Positions 32,306 through 43,686 of a stretch of 64,000 nucleotides of DNA are shown one piece after another; the first letter of the stretch is position 1, and the number at the start of each line of letters is the position of its first letter. The translations under genes were made by a program, and so were the position numbers. The stretch is taken from positions 1-64,000 of the forward strand of contig QANZ01046202.1 of the NCBI GenBank assembly GCA_003254925.1, read 5' to 3'. Source of the DNA: Chamaecrista fasciculata. Lineage: Eukaryota; Streptophyta; Magnoliopsida; Fabales; Fabaceae. The notes under the pieces are model-generated. The model searched no databases. It was not told the DNA's origin and worked only from the letters and a program-made list of their open reading frames with translations.

Positions 32306-35142
32306 TTTGGAGTCCAGATATATAGAATTATATATAGATTGTTACTTGTGTCTACTATATTGGAAATAACTAATAACCAGGTATTTTGTATGTTTTACAA
32401 GCTTGATGTAGAAATCGATTCATTCATTTGTATATCTCTCTTTGTTTTTCGAATTAATGGTATAATAGCAACGTTGGTTCTGGTTTGCTAATTTTATTTT
32501 GCATCAATAACAGCTGATGATTTCCATATATATGCTCATGTACTCTGTATTGATACTGGAGTTTCACGGAATTTCAAAAACTAATCGCAGAAATTTTCAT
32601 ACGATTGGCTTAATTGCGCGCAGTTAGCACCCGATTTGTTTTTTTTTAAAGATTTGTCTTGTTTGGAGCTTTATAGGCATACCAGCCATATTCACTTAAA
32701 TAAGGGGTTATTTTGGGATTTATTGTTCTGTTTCGTTACACTAGTTTTAATAAGTGGTGTCACTAAATATTCGTATCTACTGGTTGGAAAAAAAAAAAAA
32801 AAGCTATAATCGAACAACAATGCTTCAGCACAAATTCCCCAAGAATTTTATTATTTTTTGGTTTTGACCAATATATCTCCAGCCCATCGCTAAGGACTAA
32901 TCCAGAATTTTGTTATTTGGTACTCAAGAGTTAAGTCTCCAACACAAAAGTTTGCGAACTGATATATGGGAAGGGCAAAAAGGCTTTTGACAAGTTTTCT
33001 TTTTTCTTTCTTCTTTTTGGTACAACTTTTGGCAAGTTTTCTGGAACCGGATTCCTTGTTTAGACTTTAGACCAACTTTGTGTTCAAGGGCTGGCCAGTC
33101 AACATGTGTCACAATTGGATAGGAGTCATAAGACGTTGACTCAAGTGTAGAGAAAATGGCCAGTCAACATATGTCATTTACATAGTTTTATACTCAATTG
33201 TTTAAATTGATGTTTAACAAAACGTATCATCATATCATATTCTAATTAAAGGAAACATGAAATCAGTAAGTGTTTCCGCCAAAAAAAAAAAGAAATCAGT
33301 AAGTGTTAAAGAAAAATCTTGTACTGTATTGGTGTATATGATTTTGTGAGGCCTGGATTTACTACTCGGGACTCGGGAGTGTTTTTGTTAATATATATAT
33401 AATGAGTTTTAGAAAATTAGATTACTTTTGAAATATTGTTAATGTGCTTTAAAAATAAAGTATTTTAATAATAAAATGTATTTGGATAATTTGTTATTAA
33501 TAATTTTTTAAAAAATATAAAACTATTTAAATAAATATATAATAATTATAAATTGTAATAGATTAAAAAAATATATTTCTAATTTTGTTTCCATTTATAG
33601 TGTGTAGTTGATTAGTTTGAACGCGTTTTTATTTTATGAAAAATGTAAAGACTTCAGTGGTAAAAGTTAAGACTGGCAACTGGGAAGCTCGGCCTCTTGG
33701 CCTCTCTATCTCTTGCTTTTCTTTCATTCATTTTAAAATGGACCAATGGACCCGTGTACTCACTTTTTGACAAATCCCTTCCTTAACAAAGAATTCTCTG
33801 AAACACATTTTCCTTGTTAGCAGCCGCACATAAATAATTTGTCTGCCACCAGTACTATTTTGAGTTTTGAGACTTAAAAAAAAAAATTATACAACTTTTT
33901 TTATTTTTATTTTAGGGACCAACAGTGAGACGTTTTTAAAAATTATGGGACCAAAATTGCAATAAAAAAATTATGGATTCAAATTGAAACCTTCACCAAA
34001 GTTATTGGACCAAAAGTGCACTTTAGCCAACATTTTTTTTATGATTAATCAATAGTTAAAATCTGATGTTAGTCCAGCCAGATTTATTTTGATCTTAAAA
34101 GTATTCTTTATTTTATTTTGGTCTTTAAATTTATATATTTGTTATGTTGTTAGTCTAAAATGTCATTCCGGTGAGTGAAATTAATAATTTCTCTCTTATA
34201 TGTATCATAATAAATGAGTCGGTAAAAGTAAAACAATAAAAAAAATCTTACTTTTTACTCACAAATTATAGATAAAATTATGATAAATTTTTTTAATTGT
34301 GAAAATTTTTTCCTCTTTGTCATTTCACTTATTATGACATATAAAACTTTATCTTAGTTATCCAAATTATAAATAATGGTAGAAATTAAACGAAATTACA
34401 TTTTGGATTTACGATTGAATAAATGTAAAAATTTGATGATTGTCAAAATGAAACAAAAATTAACTTTAAGAACAAAATGAAATTGACTTCGTAGTTTGAA
34501 TACCAAAATGACAATTTTATCTTAATTAATTTTAAGATTTATTTTTTTAAAAAAATGTATATCACTTCATAATTAGTTATACCTAATTTTTTTCTTTCTT
34601 AATCAAGCTTGCCGTTTCTAAGAAAATTCAACATTTTTAATTTGTCTTTTTTAAATACAAGAATGTGAAAACTATTATTTCAGTTAATTCGGATTCAAAT
34701 TGGTGTGGAGAAGAAATTCACTAATGTTAAAAGATGTTACTACTTTCAGCATTTTATAAGAAATTATATNTATATATATATTACATTAATTAGCCATTTG
34801 TTTAAAAAGAATCCAAAGTCTAGCTTCAATTATCGTAACAAGTTTGAGTAGGATGGGCAAACAGCTTGTTCAAATTTTATTTTCTTAAATTCAAGAATAA
34901 GCCATCTAGAATTGACAATTCTACATCAAGTTGCAACCTCTTTGTTGAACACTTGAACAGTTGAAAACAAGTCTCCATTATTATTTATTTTGGTTGGTGC
35001 CCATTTCCAGCTTCTAGTTTCCACAGGTAGAAAACGCCGCAGTCCCAATTTGAGTACGCGTCATCCAGCTGGCCACACTCACTCCCCCAGTTAAGTCTTA
35101 ACCTTCATTTGACCTCCCCACTTACATTACTATTACTATTAT
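32306..35142. other. Intergenic, with one TE remnant and one N
   Basis: The first 200 bases are expected to hold the EXO 3' UTR. At about 33900-34025 the text gggaccaaaattgcaa...ggaccaaaagtgcactttagcc matches part of the element at 21167-21882. A single N at 34770 sits in a TA run. I see no further gene. The minus-strand frame at 32924-33112 is not supported. Confidence 0.5.
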
Positions 35143-35313
35143 GCTATTTCCACGGACCCAAAGAGGCTGCATCTGCTTGCACTGGGGTTTTTGGGAAAGG
35201 GCTGGTCAACTCTAGCTTGGTTGACCCAACCACGGGTGCCAGTTATAACGCCACTGAAAATATTTGTTGCCCGCCTTGTTTCACCCAACTACCTCGCCTT
35301 GTTCTACGCTAGT
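35143..35313 (+). pseudogene. Truncated EXORDIUM pseudogene (C-terminal remnant)
   Basis: About 170 bp translate to text matching the last fifth of the neighbouring EXO gene: [24 protein letters not shown], then a decayed [13 protein letters not shown] end (ICCPPCFTQLPR). Compared with EXO it lacks a segment after GKG, has a small deletion after SYNA, and the final codons and stop have drifted. Nothing of the N-terminal four fifths is visible upstream. It sits 2.8 kb downstream of EXO in the same orientation, so it is most simply the relic of a tandem duplicate. Confidence 0.85.
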
Positions 35314-35862
35314 TTAATGACACGTCCCACTCAAATACTCAACAAACCTTTTATCTTATTCATTACTCTATAATACTAACTATTATGTTCATCACTTACT
35401 CGTCATATTTTACAATATAATTAAGAATCTTTAATTTCATACTCTATAATGAAGAATCTTTAATTTCATACTCAGGGGGGATATGGGCCTTAAAAATGAA
35501 GATTTCTCGTGGCCATAGAGGCATAGACTTAAAAGAAGCCCATATTTCCAAAGCTCCATCCACGTGGGCCGACAGAAGATGACGAATCGTAGGCCCACCT
35601 GTGCTTTGGAAATTGGATTATAATTTGATTGTTTAGCAGATACGTAATATATTATTAGGATGAAAAATAAACTACTAGAATTTTCAAAACAAAATCTGAA
35701 ATCTCCATCTAAAAAGTGAAAAGTAACAAGTAAGAAAGATATTTGTTAGAGCATCATTTTTTTTTCATACGCAGCGGGCAGTGTGATCAGTTTTCTTAAT
35801 TCTCCCTCCTTTCTCCATTTCGCTTCTTCTTCTTCTTCTTCTTCTTCTTCTTCGCCGGCGAC
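35314..35862. other. PTPA upstream region
   Basis: No gene. This should hold the PTPA promoter and 5' UTR. I see no clear TATA box close to the start. A TTC/CTT microsatellite (about 31 bp) occurs at 35823-35853, just upstream of the ATG. Confidence 0.5.
35823..35853 (+). repeat. CTT trinucleotide microsatellite in the PTPA leader
   Basis: About ten CTT/TTC units end nine bases before the PTPA ATG at 35863. The run is within the probable 5' UTR, so length changes here would alter the leader but not the protein. Confidence 0.9.
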
Positions 35863-37005
35863 ATGGAAGCTCACGATCGTCAACACTGCCCGAATTCGCC
35901 TCCATCATCCACCGTCTCCACTGGCACTTGCTGCAAATGCGGCGGCCCCACAACCTTCCCTCCACCGCCTCCGTCGTGGTCTGAAACTTCGCCGCCTCCC
36001 ACCTATCGGCCCATCAGAGCCCCGGCTATCCCTCCCGATACTCACTCACAACGCGCTATCATTCTGGCTCCTGTACCACAAGCTCAGAGAGTCCCCGTCG
36101 TTTCCCCTCCTTACAATTTCCAAACCCCATCTAAAAAAATTCAATCCCCCGATGATATTCGTCGCTTCCACGACTCCGATTCGGGTAAAAACTTCCTTGG
36201 CTTCGTCGTAGCTCTCTCCGAATCCATTCGAGGCCATAAAATATCGGATCCGTGCCATCAATCTGACACCATCAACTGCATCGTTGCCGTTCTTGATTCC
36301 CTAATTCAATGGGTCGAAGAAATCCCTCCCGTCCAGCAAGCCGCCCGTTACGGCAACGTTGCCTACAGAACTTGGCACAACCGATTGGAAGAAACAAGCG
36401 ACTCCTTGATGCTTCGCTTCCTGCCGGAGGATCTTCACTCGGCAACCATCGAGATCGTTCCCTATTTTACTGATAGTTTTGGGAATTCTAGCCGAATCGA
36501 TTACGGCACTGGTCACGAAACAAATTTTGCTGCCTGGCTATATTGCCTCGCGAAATTAGGGCTGATCAAAGAAGAGGATTACCAAGCTGTGGTGGCCAGA
36601 GTTTTTCTCAAGTATCTGGAATTGATGAGGAAGTTGCAGTTGGTTTATAACTTGGAACCTGCTGGGTCCCACGGAGTTTGGGGTCTTGACGACTACCATT
36701 TCCTGCCGTTCATATTTGGTTCTTCACAGTTGATCGACCACAAGTATATGAAACCCAAGTCGATTCATAACGAGGATATACTGGATAATTTCTCGAATGA
36801 GTATCTCTACCTTGCCTGCATTGCTTTCGTGAAGAAGGTGAAGAAGGGTTTGTTTGCGGAGCACTCACCGATGCTAGACGATATTAGTGGGGTGCCTAAT
36901 TGGAACAAGGTAAATAGTGGGTTGCTGAAGATGTATAAGGTTGAAGTCTTGGAGAAGGTTCCTATAATGCAGCATTTTCTTTTCGGCTGGCTTATTAAGT
37001 GGTAA
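35863..37005 (+). CDS. PTPA: Serine/threonine phosphatase 2A activator (PTPA)
   Basis: An intronless 380-residue protein of the PTPA family, a peptidyl-prolyl isomerase-like chaperone. It helps load metal into and activate the PP2A catalytic subunit in cytosol and nucleus. Residues 1 to about 85 form a plant-type extension rich in Pro and Ser with a CCKCGG patch. The conserved domain runs from about 92 to the end, with SRIDYGTGHETNFAAWLYCL (210-229), GSHGVWGLDDYHFLPFIFG (268-286) and the terminal VPIMQHFLFG. The ATG chosen is the first in the frame after the CTT run and gives the expected family length. The gene ends in TAA at 37003-37005. It lies between EXO and FBW2, as its homologue does in Arabidopsis. 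No lesions seen. Confidence 0.97.
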   Translation: MEAHDRQHCPNSPPSSTVSTGTCCKCGGPTTFPPPPPSWSETSPPPTYRPIRAPAIPPDTHSQRAIILAPVPQAQRVPVVSPPYNFQTPSKKIQSPDDIRRFHDSDSGKNFLGFVVALSESIRGHKISDPCHQSDTINCIVAVLDSLIQWVEEIPPVQQAARYGNVAYRTWHNRLEETSDSLMLRFLPEDLHSATIEIVPYFTDSFGNSSRIDYGTGHETNFAAWLYCLAKLGLIKEEDYQAVVARVFLKYLELMRKLQLVYNLEPAGSHGVWGLDDYHFLPFIFGSSQLIDHKYMKPKSIHNEDILDNFSNEYLYLACIAFVKKVKKGLFAEHSPMLDDISGVPNWNKVNSGLLKMYKVEVLEKVPIMQHFLFGWLIKW

Positions 37006-40000
37006 GGCATTCATACACTTGGTTAAAAAATAAGTGTTGTTTTTATCGTCCTCCAATTTTTGCTGAAGTTGTATTATTACTGAAATGTATTGCTCTCTAA
37101 TTTGATACAAACTAAGCTCTCTCGATATATATAGTTGTTGCTGGAGTTTGCATACTTAGGGCACTAGTTATTGTTGCTGCAGTTTGTATGTTCTGAATTT
37201 CCTTAATCGTGACATATGGCTTGGATTATTTTGATCTGTTGGAGAGAATGGGGATTGGGGAGAAGAAAATATTAGAAATATTTATCTACGAGTCTCACTC
37301 CTATTAAACTATACCGCTTTATTTTCTTTACATTGAGTGTCTTGAAGTATTATGCTTGTTGTATTAAATAGTAGCGACTTAAATATGGTATGAAGAAGCT
37401 GATTGTCAACCCAACCAAATAAAGATTGGAAGGAATGAGGTGTAAAAAGCTAAATGAGAGCTCAAGCAGATTGAGTTAGTATTTCTTTTGCATTATTCCT
37501 ATGGATTTTACTCATTAAAAACCTGATCCCTGTCAAACCAATGTTCTCAGCATGACCCTGGTCTCTGCCTCGTTTCCATTATGTTTTTGTGGAATAGCCC
37601 TACGTTTTTGTTTGATAAGCATATGATACTAGCACAGGTTTCAGGAATCAATATCAATTTATCATACTTTCTCATTGATTATAAGTTAACGTGTCTGTTT
37701 TATTTACTTCTGGATAACTGCACATGAAGATGGACTCTTCTATTCAAACAGTTTGTTCAGCTTTACTTCCTGTTGTGAAGGTGCATTTTTAAGATCCAAT
37801 TGGTGGCTGAATCTATGAATTTCCATTGTTGGCCTGTAGCATGCTGAGAGTGTTTTTTTTGTCTTAAGCTTCTGTCTTTTAGTTTGTTGCAAATGTTACT
37901 GGAAAACTTCTTGCAAATCATGGTTTCTATGTTGATGCATTTTACTTGCTACATCTATCTAATGAGTTTAAAGCATAGATATGAAGGATCTGCTATTTTA
38001 GAGAGGATGTTGGCACAAAGACATTGATTACCAAAAATGGTGATCTCCCATTATCCCCAGCCTCCCTGTCTTGTTTTCTCTTTTGTTCCCCTAGGAGTTT
38101 AAAACTAGTATTGAGTGGGTTGAAGCGTAAGAGTTGTGATGTTTCAGACTTATATGGAACAACGATGTATTGGCTGGGCCTTCCTGGAATTTATTGATAA
38201 CGTGAAATAGAGTAGAGCCGTTCCATGATTTAATGATGATGCTTTTGAGCTTTTTATATTTGGGCCCTGCCAGTGCCTGGGATTTAAATTTAAGTTTATA
38301 ATCTTTATCATGTTGTCATCAACTTCTCATCCTTGGCACAGAAGTTAGATATTTGTGGAATCTGCTAGACTAATCTCAAGACGCAAGGTTTATTTGTAGC
38401 TATCTTGACTTTTTTTGGTTGTCTGGGAAAGAGTTGAGTCAGGTCTTGTGTGCAGCTTAACATTCCCGGCCATTTTCTTGAGACGATTAGGGTGTATTCT
38501 GCATAGTTTTTTTTTAATCTTCAAGCATCAACCTACATGATTGTGTTTGTATTATAAAGGTTTGTTGGGCTAGCTGATATTTTTTATACCTCTGGTTTCT
38601 GATATTATTTTTCAACCAGGGAGTAGTGCATGGATACACTTCACTGGGATTGCTGTGGGATCAAGATAAAAATCTGGTTTGATGAAATTATGAATGTAGA
38701 ATTCATTACCGGGGTTATATTCATAACAGCATACTTATGTTAATTTTTTCTCTTTTTGTTCTTTTTCTTTTGGGTTCCATAGATACTCTCTGCCCCGCAT
38801 AATCACAAGTGCTGGTTTATGGTCAACTTGCTATTCTAGGTTAGGTTCGCGCTAGTAGAAGTAGGTAGATAACATTGAGATAGTTTCTTTATTTTAAGGT
38901 ATGACACATGAGAATGTTTGTATGCTTCATGGCAATGAATAGTCATATTCTGACGTAGACTAATCATTACATTCTTAATTTACTAGTTTGCCTTTCATGC
39001 TCTTTTTCATTTGGGGCAACTTCAAATAAAAGAGAGGTCATGCAAATAAAATTTAGAATTCTTAAACTATGGGATGAATAGTTGAAGATTGATATTATCA
39101 TCTTTATATTTGGTCACAACATTGTTGTCAATATCAATAGGGAATGAAGTCAATAATAGATGGTCGTTGAGGCTCAAAATGAATGATGTTTAGTTTGAGG
39201 ACCAGCATGCAAAACTTCACGATATCCCGTGAAAAGTTTTCGTCGTGTGTGTGTTTTTAATAAAAAGTTATTGTTGGTGTGTTGTTTGATGCAATGGGCT
39301 CTAGTCTATACATACAAATTCAATTTAAGCTGTTGCATTTATGCGGTGCCATATCATATATGCGAGAATTGTTCAATCCTATTCCTAGATTGAATGATCT
39401 TTCCTTTTAAAACCCAAACCATCTTGTTGTTTCCTTACATTTTTTAGCTTCCAGTGATGGCCAGCTTTGCCGTTTCCAATGGAATTTTGTCCTCAAGTGA
39501 TGGGGGCCAGTTGCTTCCCAGAAGAAATTGTAACTAACTTAATAAATGATGCATTACGAAGAGATAAAGAGAGGATTGGAAATAGCGAGATTACTGACGG
39601 TATTAGTTTTCCTTTTTTGTTTTCGCAATAACTCATTCGCTTTCTCTCTTGTCGTATGAAACAAGAGCCTATGATGCAATTATCTCATAATCTCATTCGG
39701 AAAACCTTTCCTTTGACTTAAAAATGAAAATGCATATTTATGACATTAACGATTAACCCATAATGAGTTGATGTTGAGATCGTGAAAGAATTATTTGGAA
39801 TTTGGATAATGGTGCAAACTGATTGTCGACTTTCAGCCTATCTAAATTAAAGGATTTTGATAAGAGTTTTTTTTTTCTAAACAATTAATTTGTATGGTAA
39901 TAAAAGAAATTTATATAAATAATGAATAAAATTAATGGTAGATCGTAGAAGAGTTAGAGCCTTAGAGCTATATTTAGCATTGCATCAAATTAGGTTAGAC

Positions 40001-40504
40001 TGGGTAAAAAACAGTGCCAGTGTCTGTGTTCATCCTCGTTAAAAAAGGAGGGCTGCAGCTACCAAAGCAACCTTATTATTTCCAGGAAACAAGGGATTTT
40101 GGAAAGTTGAGTCAGAACTCAGAATCAAATCCAGTTTCAGGCTTTCAGCCATCGTATTTACAAGTTTTGTTAACTTTTTACTCTGACCAATGACAAAGTG
40201 CAGTTATTTTTCTTTACATCCGAGACATTCTATGGAGTGTCTTCTAATGGAGCCTCTTCTTCACGCCCTATTAAACCATCCTTCTTATGAATATGAATAT
40301 TAATTCAATAATTGTTTGATTCATGGAGCATCACGAAGTTTGATCCTTTTTTTTAACAACTAGCTAATACTTCATTCAGAAATCTTGGGAAGATTATAAC
40401 AATTGTGTAGTCTTTCACCCTTCAACGATTTAATTATATTTAAATAAACTCTTGCACGTATTAGTTTTTTGTAAATCTTATTGAAGAAATTCGTTATTCC
40501 CAGC
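37006..40504. other. Long non-coding stretch between PTPA and FBW2
   Basis: About 3.5 kb with no supported coding region. The base composition is less AT-rich than the TE-rich parts and T-rich on the plus strand, rather like intron or UTR sequence (for example about 37500-39000). It could hold a long or spliced PTPA 3' UTR, but I see no proof. No TE ends or target duplications were recognised. Confidence 0.4.
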
Positions 40505-40859
40505 ATATCAGTGATTTTTTTTTCAAAGTAGCATTAATGTTATGCATAAAACACCAAAATTTGGGAACCAGCTAAATAGGGAACAAACAAACATTTCACC
40601 TTCCAAAACAGTGGCTCCGATTTCATTCGAGATTTTTCTTTTGGGGTCATCGATTTTATATTTGTCTAGTCAAAACTATTNATATCAGTGATTTTTTTTT
40701 TTCGAAGTAGCATTAATGTTATGCATAAAACACCAAAATTTGGGAACCAGCTAAATAGGGAACAAACAAACATTTCACCTTCCAAAACAGTGGCTCCGAT
40801 TTCATTCGAGATTTTTCTTTTGGGGTCATCGATTTTATATTTGTCTAGTCAAAACTATT
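40505..40859 (+). repeat. Near-identical tandem copies around a single N, probable assembly artefact
   Basis: Copy 1 (40505-40680) and copy 2 (40682-40859) are the same about 177-bp sequence, starting atatcagtgatttttttt and ending tcaaaactatt. They differ only in T-run length and one A/G. The single N at 40681 lies exactly between them. This is what an unmerged contig overlap looks like. A real recent tandem duplication is the alternative. Confidence 0.85.
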
Positions 40860-42481
40860 TTATGGCAATTGAAGATAGTAGTAAATACAAGAAAGAGTTC
40901 ACAATGGGTGACGTTGGAAAACGGAGGTGTAAGTTACAAGCGTTTCGTGATTGAACGTCAACTTGACCATGGCCATGGGCCTTTGAAAATATAGCCAAGA
41001 CTTTGGTCAAAGTCTCGGATATACAGACACCTCACCATCTTCCTTCAATTTCAATTCTCGAATCTTAAATACGGTCTTTCTAGTTTCTACTTACTATCCA
41101 ATAATGCCATTATTATGCTATACACTACAGTATACACTCCTATGAATCGGACTATCTATCACCTTCTCGCTCTTCTTTCTGAGTTACCGACTCGTGTCGG
41201 TGCCTCCTTTTCCCCAAACACCTACTACAATGCTTACTTTACGCGCTACCCATTAATATCTTCTTTTTCTTTCTTCTCCATTTAATGTTTTCTATGTTTT
41301 GGACCCCTGTCGATTTTTTTTAGTTTGACAGTTTTGAGTAGTGCAGTAAAATCATGCATCTTTTTTCCTCCTTCCTCTCTCTCTCTCTTTTCTTTTCCCA
41401 CTATAAATAATTACTGTTTTTGGCTCAACTTCAAAGCCCCTCTACCTCTGTCTTCTTGCTACTTCATCCAGTATTATCCCCTTTTTTCCTATCTCTACTC
41501 TACACGTATTTTGCTTCTCTACTGTGTCTTTACTCTCGTTCTTGGTTGCTGGTGGTTGCATTGAAGCTTTGGGTAGGTGGGTGGATAGCTCTCGTTCTTT
41601 TTCTTTGTTTAGCTTTGCCCCTTCTCTCTTGTCTCATTTCTTCTCCCTCTCTTTTTTTCTCTGCGCATTTTCTTGATTAATCTCTTTCTCTGCATAATTC
41701 AGGTCCTACCCACATAAAGAACTTCCCCACTCGCCTAATATAACGCCTGGTAAATAAATCCCCTCTCTTTTTGAGGTATGTGATTTGTATTATCTTCTAC
41801 GTTTTTGGGGTTTCTTTCTTCTCTGAATACGCAGATTAGAGAGAAATTAGAGACTTTGAATCTTGGAAATCGTACGTCTTTATCTCTTATTTGATTTTTC
41901 CTCCACGATTTGGAGTCTGGAAAGTTCAAATCTTTGTTCTTCATTCTAGTATTGTTAGCAATTTTTTGGGGGGTTTTCGCTCTGCTGGCCAATGCCTCGG
42001 ATTGCGTACAATTGTTCTTAATCTTCCAAGCTTGATGTTAGTCTGTCTTGGAAAATGTTCCGGCATTTCTATTTTTTAGTTGATATGAAGACTTATTTTT
42101 CCATATATACTTTGATTTCCTTGCTTTTTGCCATATCGGAGATGGGTAGGCAAAGGTGCTAAATTTTCTGTATCTCTTAATTGCTAAACTTATGTCGCGC
42201 CTTGAAAAGTTCGCTTTATCTTTCAATTTTCAATTTTGTCTAACCGTTTCAAGAAATTACTTCCTTTATCTTTCAATTTTCAATCAATTGTGAGCCTATG
42301 ACATAATACAGATTTTTTTGGTGCATGTATGCGTGTACTTATTTCCTTCCCTGAAGGGTTTCTTCTCTTTAGAGTTGTTTGTTACATTAGATGCATATCA
42401 TCAAGTTCTTGAAACTGAATCAGAGACCTAAAACGGCAGATTCTTTTGTTCCTTGTTTTTTTTTCCTTTTTTGGAGGGCAG
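40860..42481. other. FBW2 promoter and 5' UTR, probably with a leader intron
   Basis: A TATA word lies at 41402-41409, about 1.1 kb before the ATG. Between them are C/T-rich leader sequences. A plausible donor (gag|gtatgtg at about 41776) and an acceptor just before the start (gagggcag, ending 42481) suggest a roughly 0.7-kb intron in the 5' UTR. Open frames in this stretch are short and lack domains. Confidence 0.5.
41402..41409 (+). promoter_or_regulatory. Likely TATA box of FBW2
   Basis: TATAAATA follows a long C/T-rich tract (ctctctctctctttt). Its distance from the coding start (1078 bp) makes sense only if the 5' UTR contains an intron, which the splice-like words at about 41776 and 42480 allow. 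Confidence 0.5.
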
Positions 42482-42486
42482 ATTGG

Positions 42487-43686
42487 ATGGAAGTTGCATC
42501 CAATTTTCGTAGATGGGATGAATTAATACCAGACGCCCTGGGGCTAATCTTCAGCAATCTTTCTCTCCAAGAGAAAATGACAGTAATCCCCAGGGTTTGC
42601 AAATCATGGGCTAAAGCAGTGACTGGACCTTACTGCTGGCAGGAGATAGACATTGAGGAATGGAGCAATCGTTGCCAGCCTAACCAGCTCGACCGTATGC
42701 TTCAGTTGCTCATCACTAGAAGCTCTGGATCGCTTCGCAAGCTCGCTGTTTCGGGTCTCCAAACACATTCCATTTTCACTTTCATTGCTCAAAAGTAAGA
42801 TTTCTTATGGTTGGATGCTTCAATGTTTTTTTTTTTTGGCCGAAGATGCTTCAATGTTCATTACTATGTTCATTGCTAGAATCAGGAATTAGATTTGATA
42901 CATTTTTCATAATCAACTTCTGGACTAGAAGAAACTCAAATTGATATAGTACTAGATTTAATGTGGTATTAGCTGGTGTTTCTCTATGTTGTTTTTATCT
43001 TCTTCTTTTTTCTGAATTCTTTTGCAAGTGCCGGGTCACTCCAGGCATTGCGACTGCCAAGGAGCAATTTGAATGATTCAATAGTTGAAGAGATTGCTGG
43101 AAGGCTTTGTATGATATCTTTCTTAGATGTGAGCTATTGTATTAAAATTGGTGCCTATGGGCTTGAGATAATTGGGAAGAACTGTAAACTGCTGGAGGGG
43201 TTGTGTCGGAACATGCACCCATTGGACACTGCAGGGAAACCCTTCCAAGATGATGAAGCCTATGCAATTGCTTCTACAATGCCTAAGCTCAAGCATCTTG
43301 AAATGGCTTACCATCTGATCAGCACCGAGGGTGTTCTGCAAATACTTTCAGTCTGTCCTAATCTCGAGTTTTTGGATCTCAGGGGTTGTTGGGGAGTCAA
43401 ACTCGATAACATGTTCTTGAAGCAGAGTTTTTCAAAACTGAAGGTCCTGGGGCCTCTTGTTCTAGGCTATTATGAGAGGGAAGGTTGGGATGATTGCTCG
43501 GATTTCTCTGATTCTTCAGAGTATTTGTCATGGGAATTTGTTGCTGGTGATGTGGGTGACTACTATGATGATGAAAGTGAGAGTTATGATGAAATGTGGG
43601 ATGATGAGGGAAGGCTAGAGGAGCTTGAGTTGAGGTTTTATGAAGGGATTGATGATGCAAGAATGTATTGGCCTCCATCTCCATAA
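42487..43686 (+). CDS. FBW2: F-box protein FBW2 (SCF substrate receptor), two coding exons
   Basis: Coding exons are 42487-42794 and 43029-43686. The intron is GT-AG, and the junction reads FIAQ-N-AGSLQALRLPRS in frame. The product has 321 residues. The F-box is at about 10-50 (WDELIPDALGLIFSNLSLQEK; VCKSWAKAVTGPYCWQEID). Leucine-rich repeat-like text follows from about 75 to 230 (LQALRLPRSNLND; MISFLDVSYC; LEFLDLRGCW). A very acidic tail (about 240-305) ends in the family signature YWPPSP. It should act as an SCF E3 ligase substrate adaptor. In Arabidopsis, FBW2 directs ARGONAUTE1 turnover, so the same role in small-RNA control is likely here. The start is the ATG six bases after the presumed leader-intron acceptor. 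Confidence 0.95.

Noticed and set aside
36046..37110. Minus-strand frames over PTPA
   Set aside because: Antisense shadows of a gene with full-length family similarity on the plus strand.
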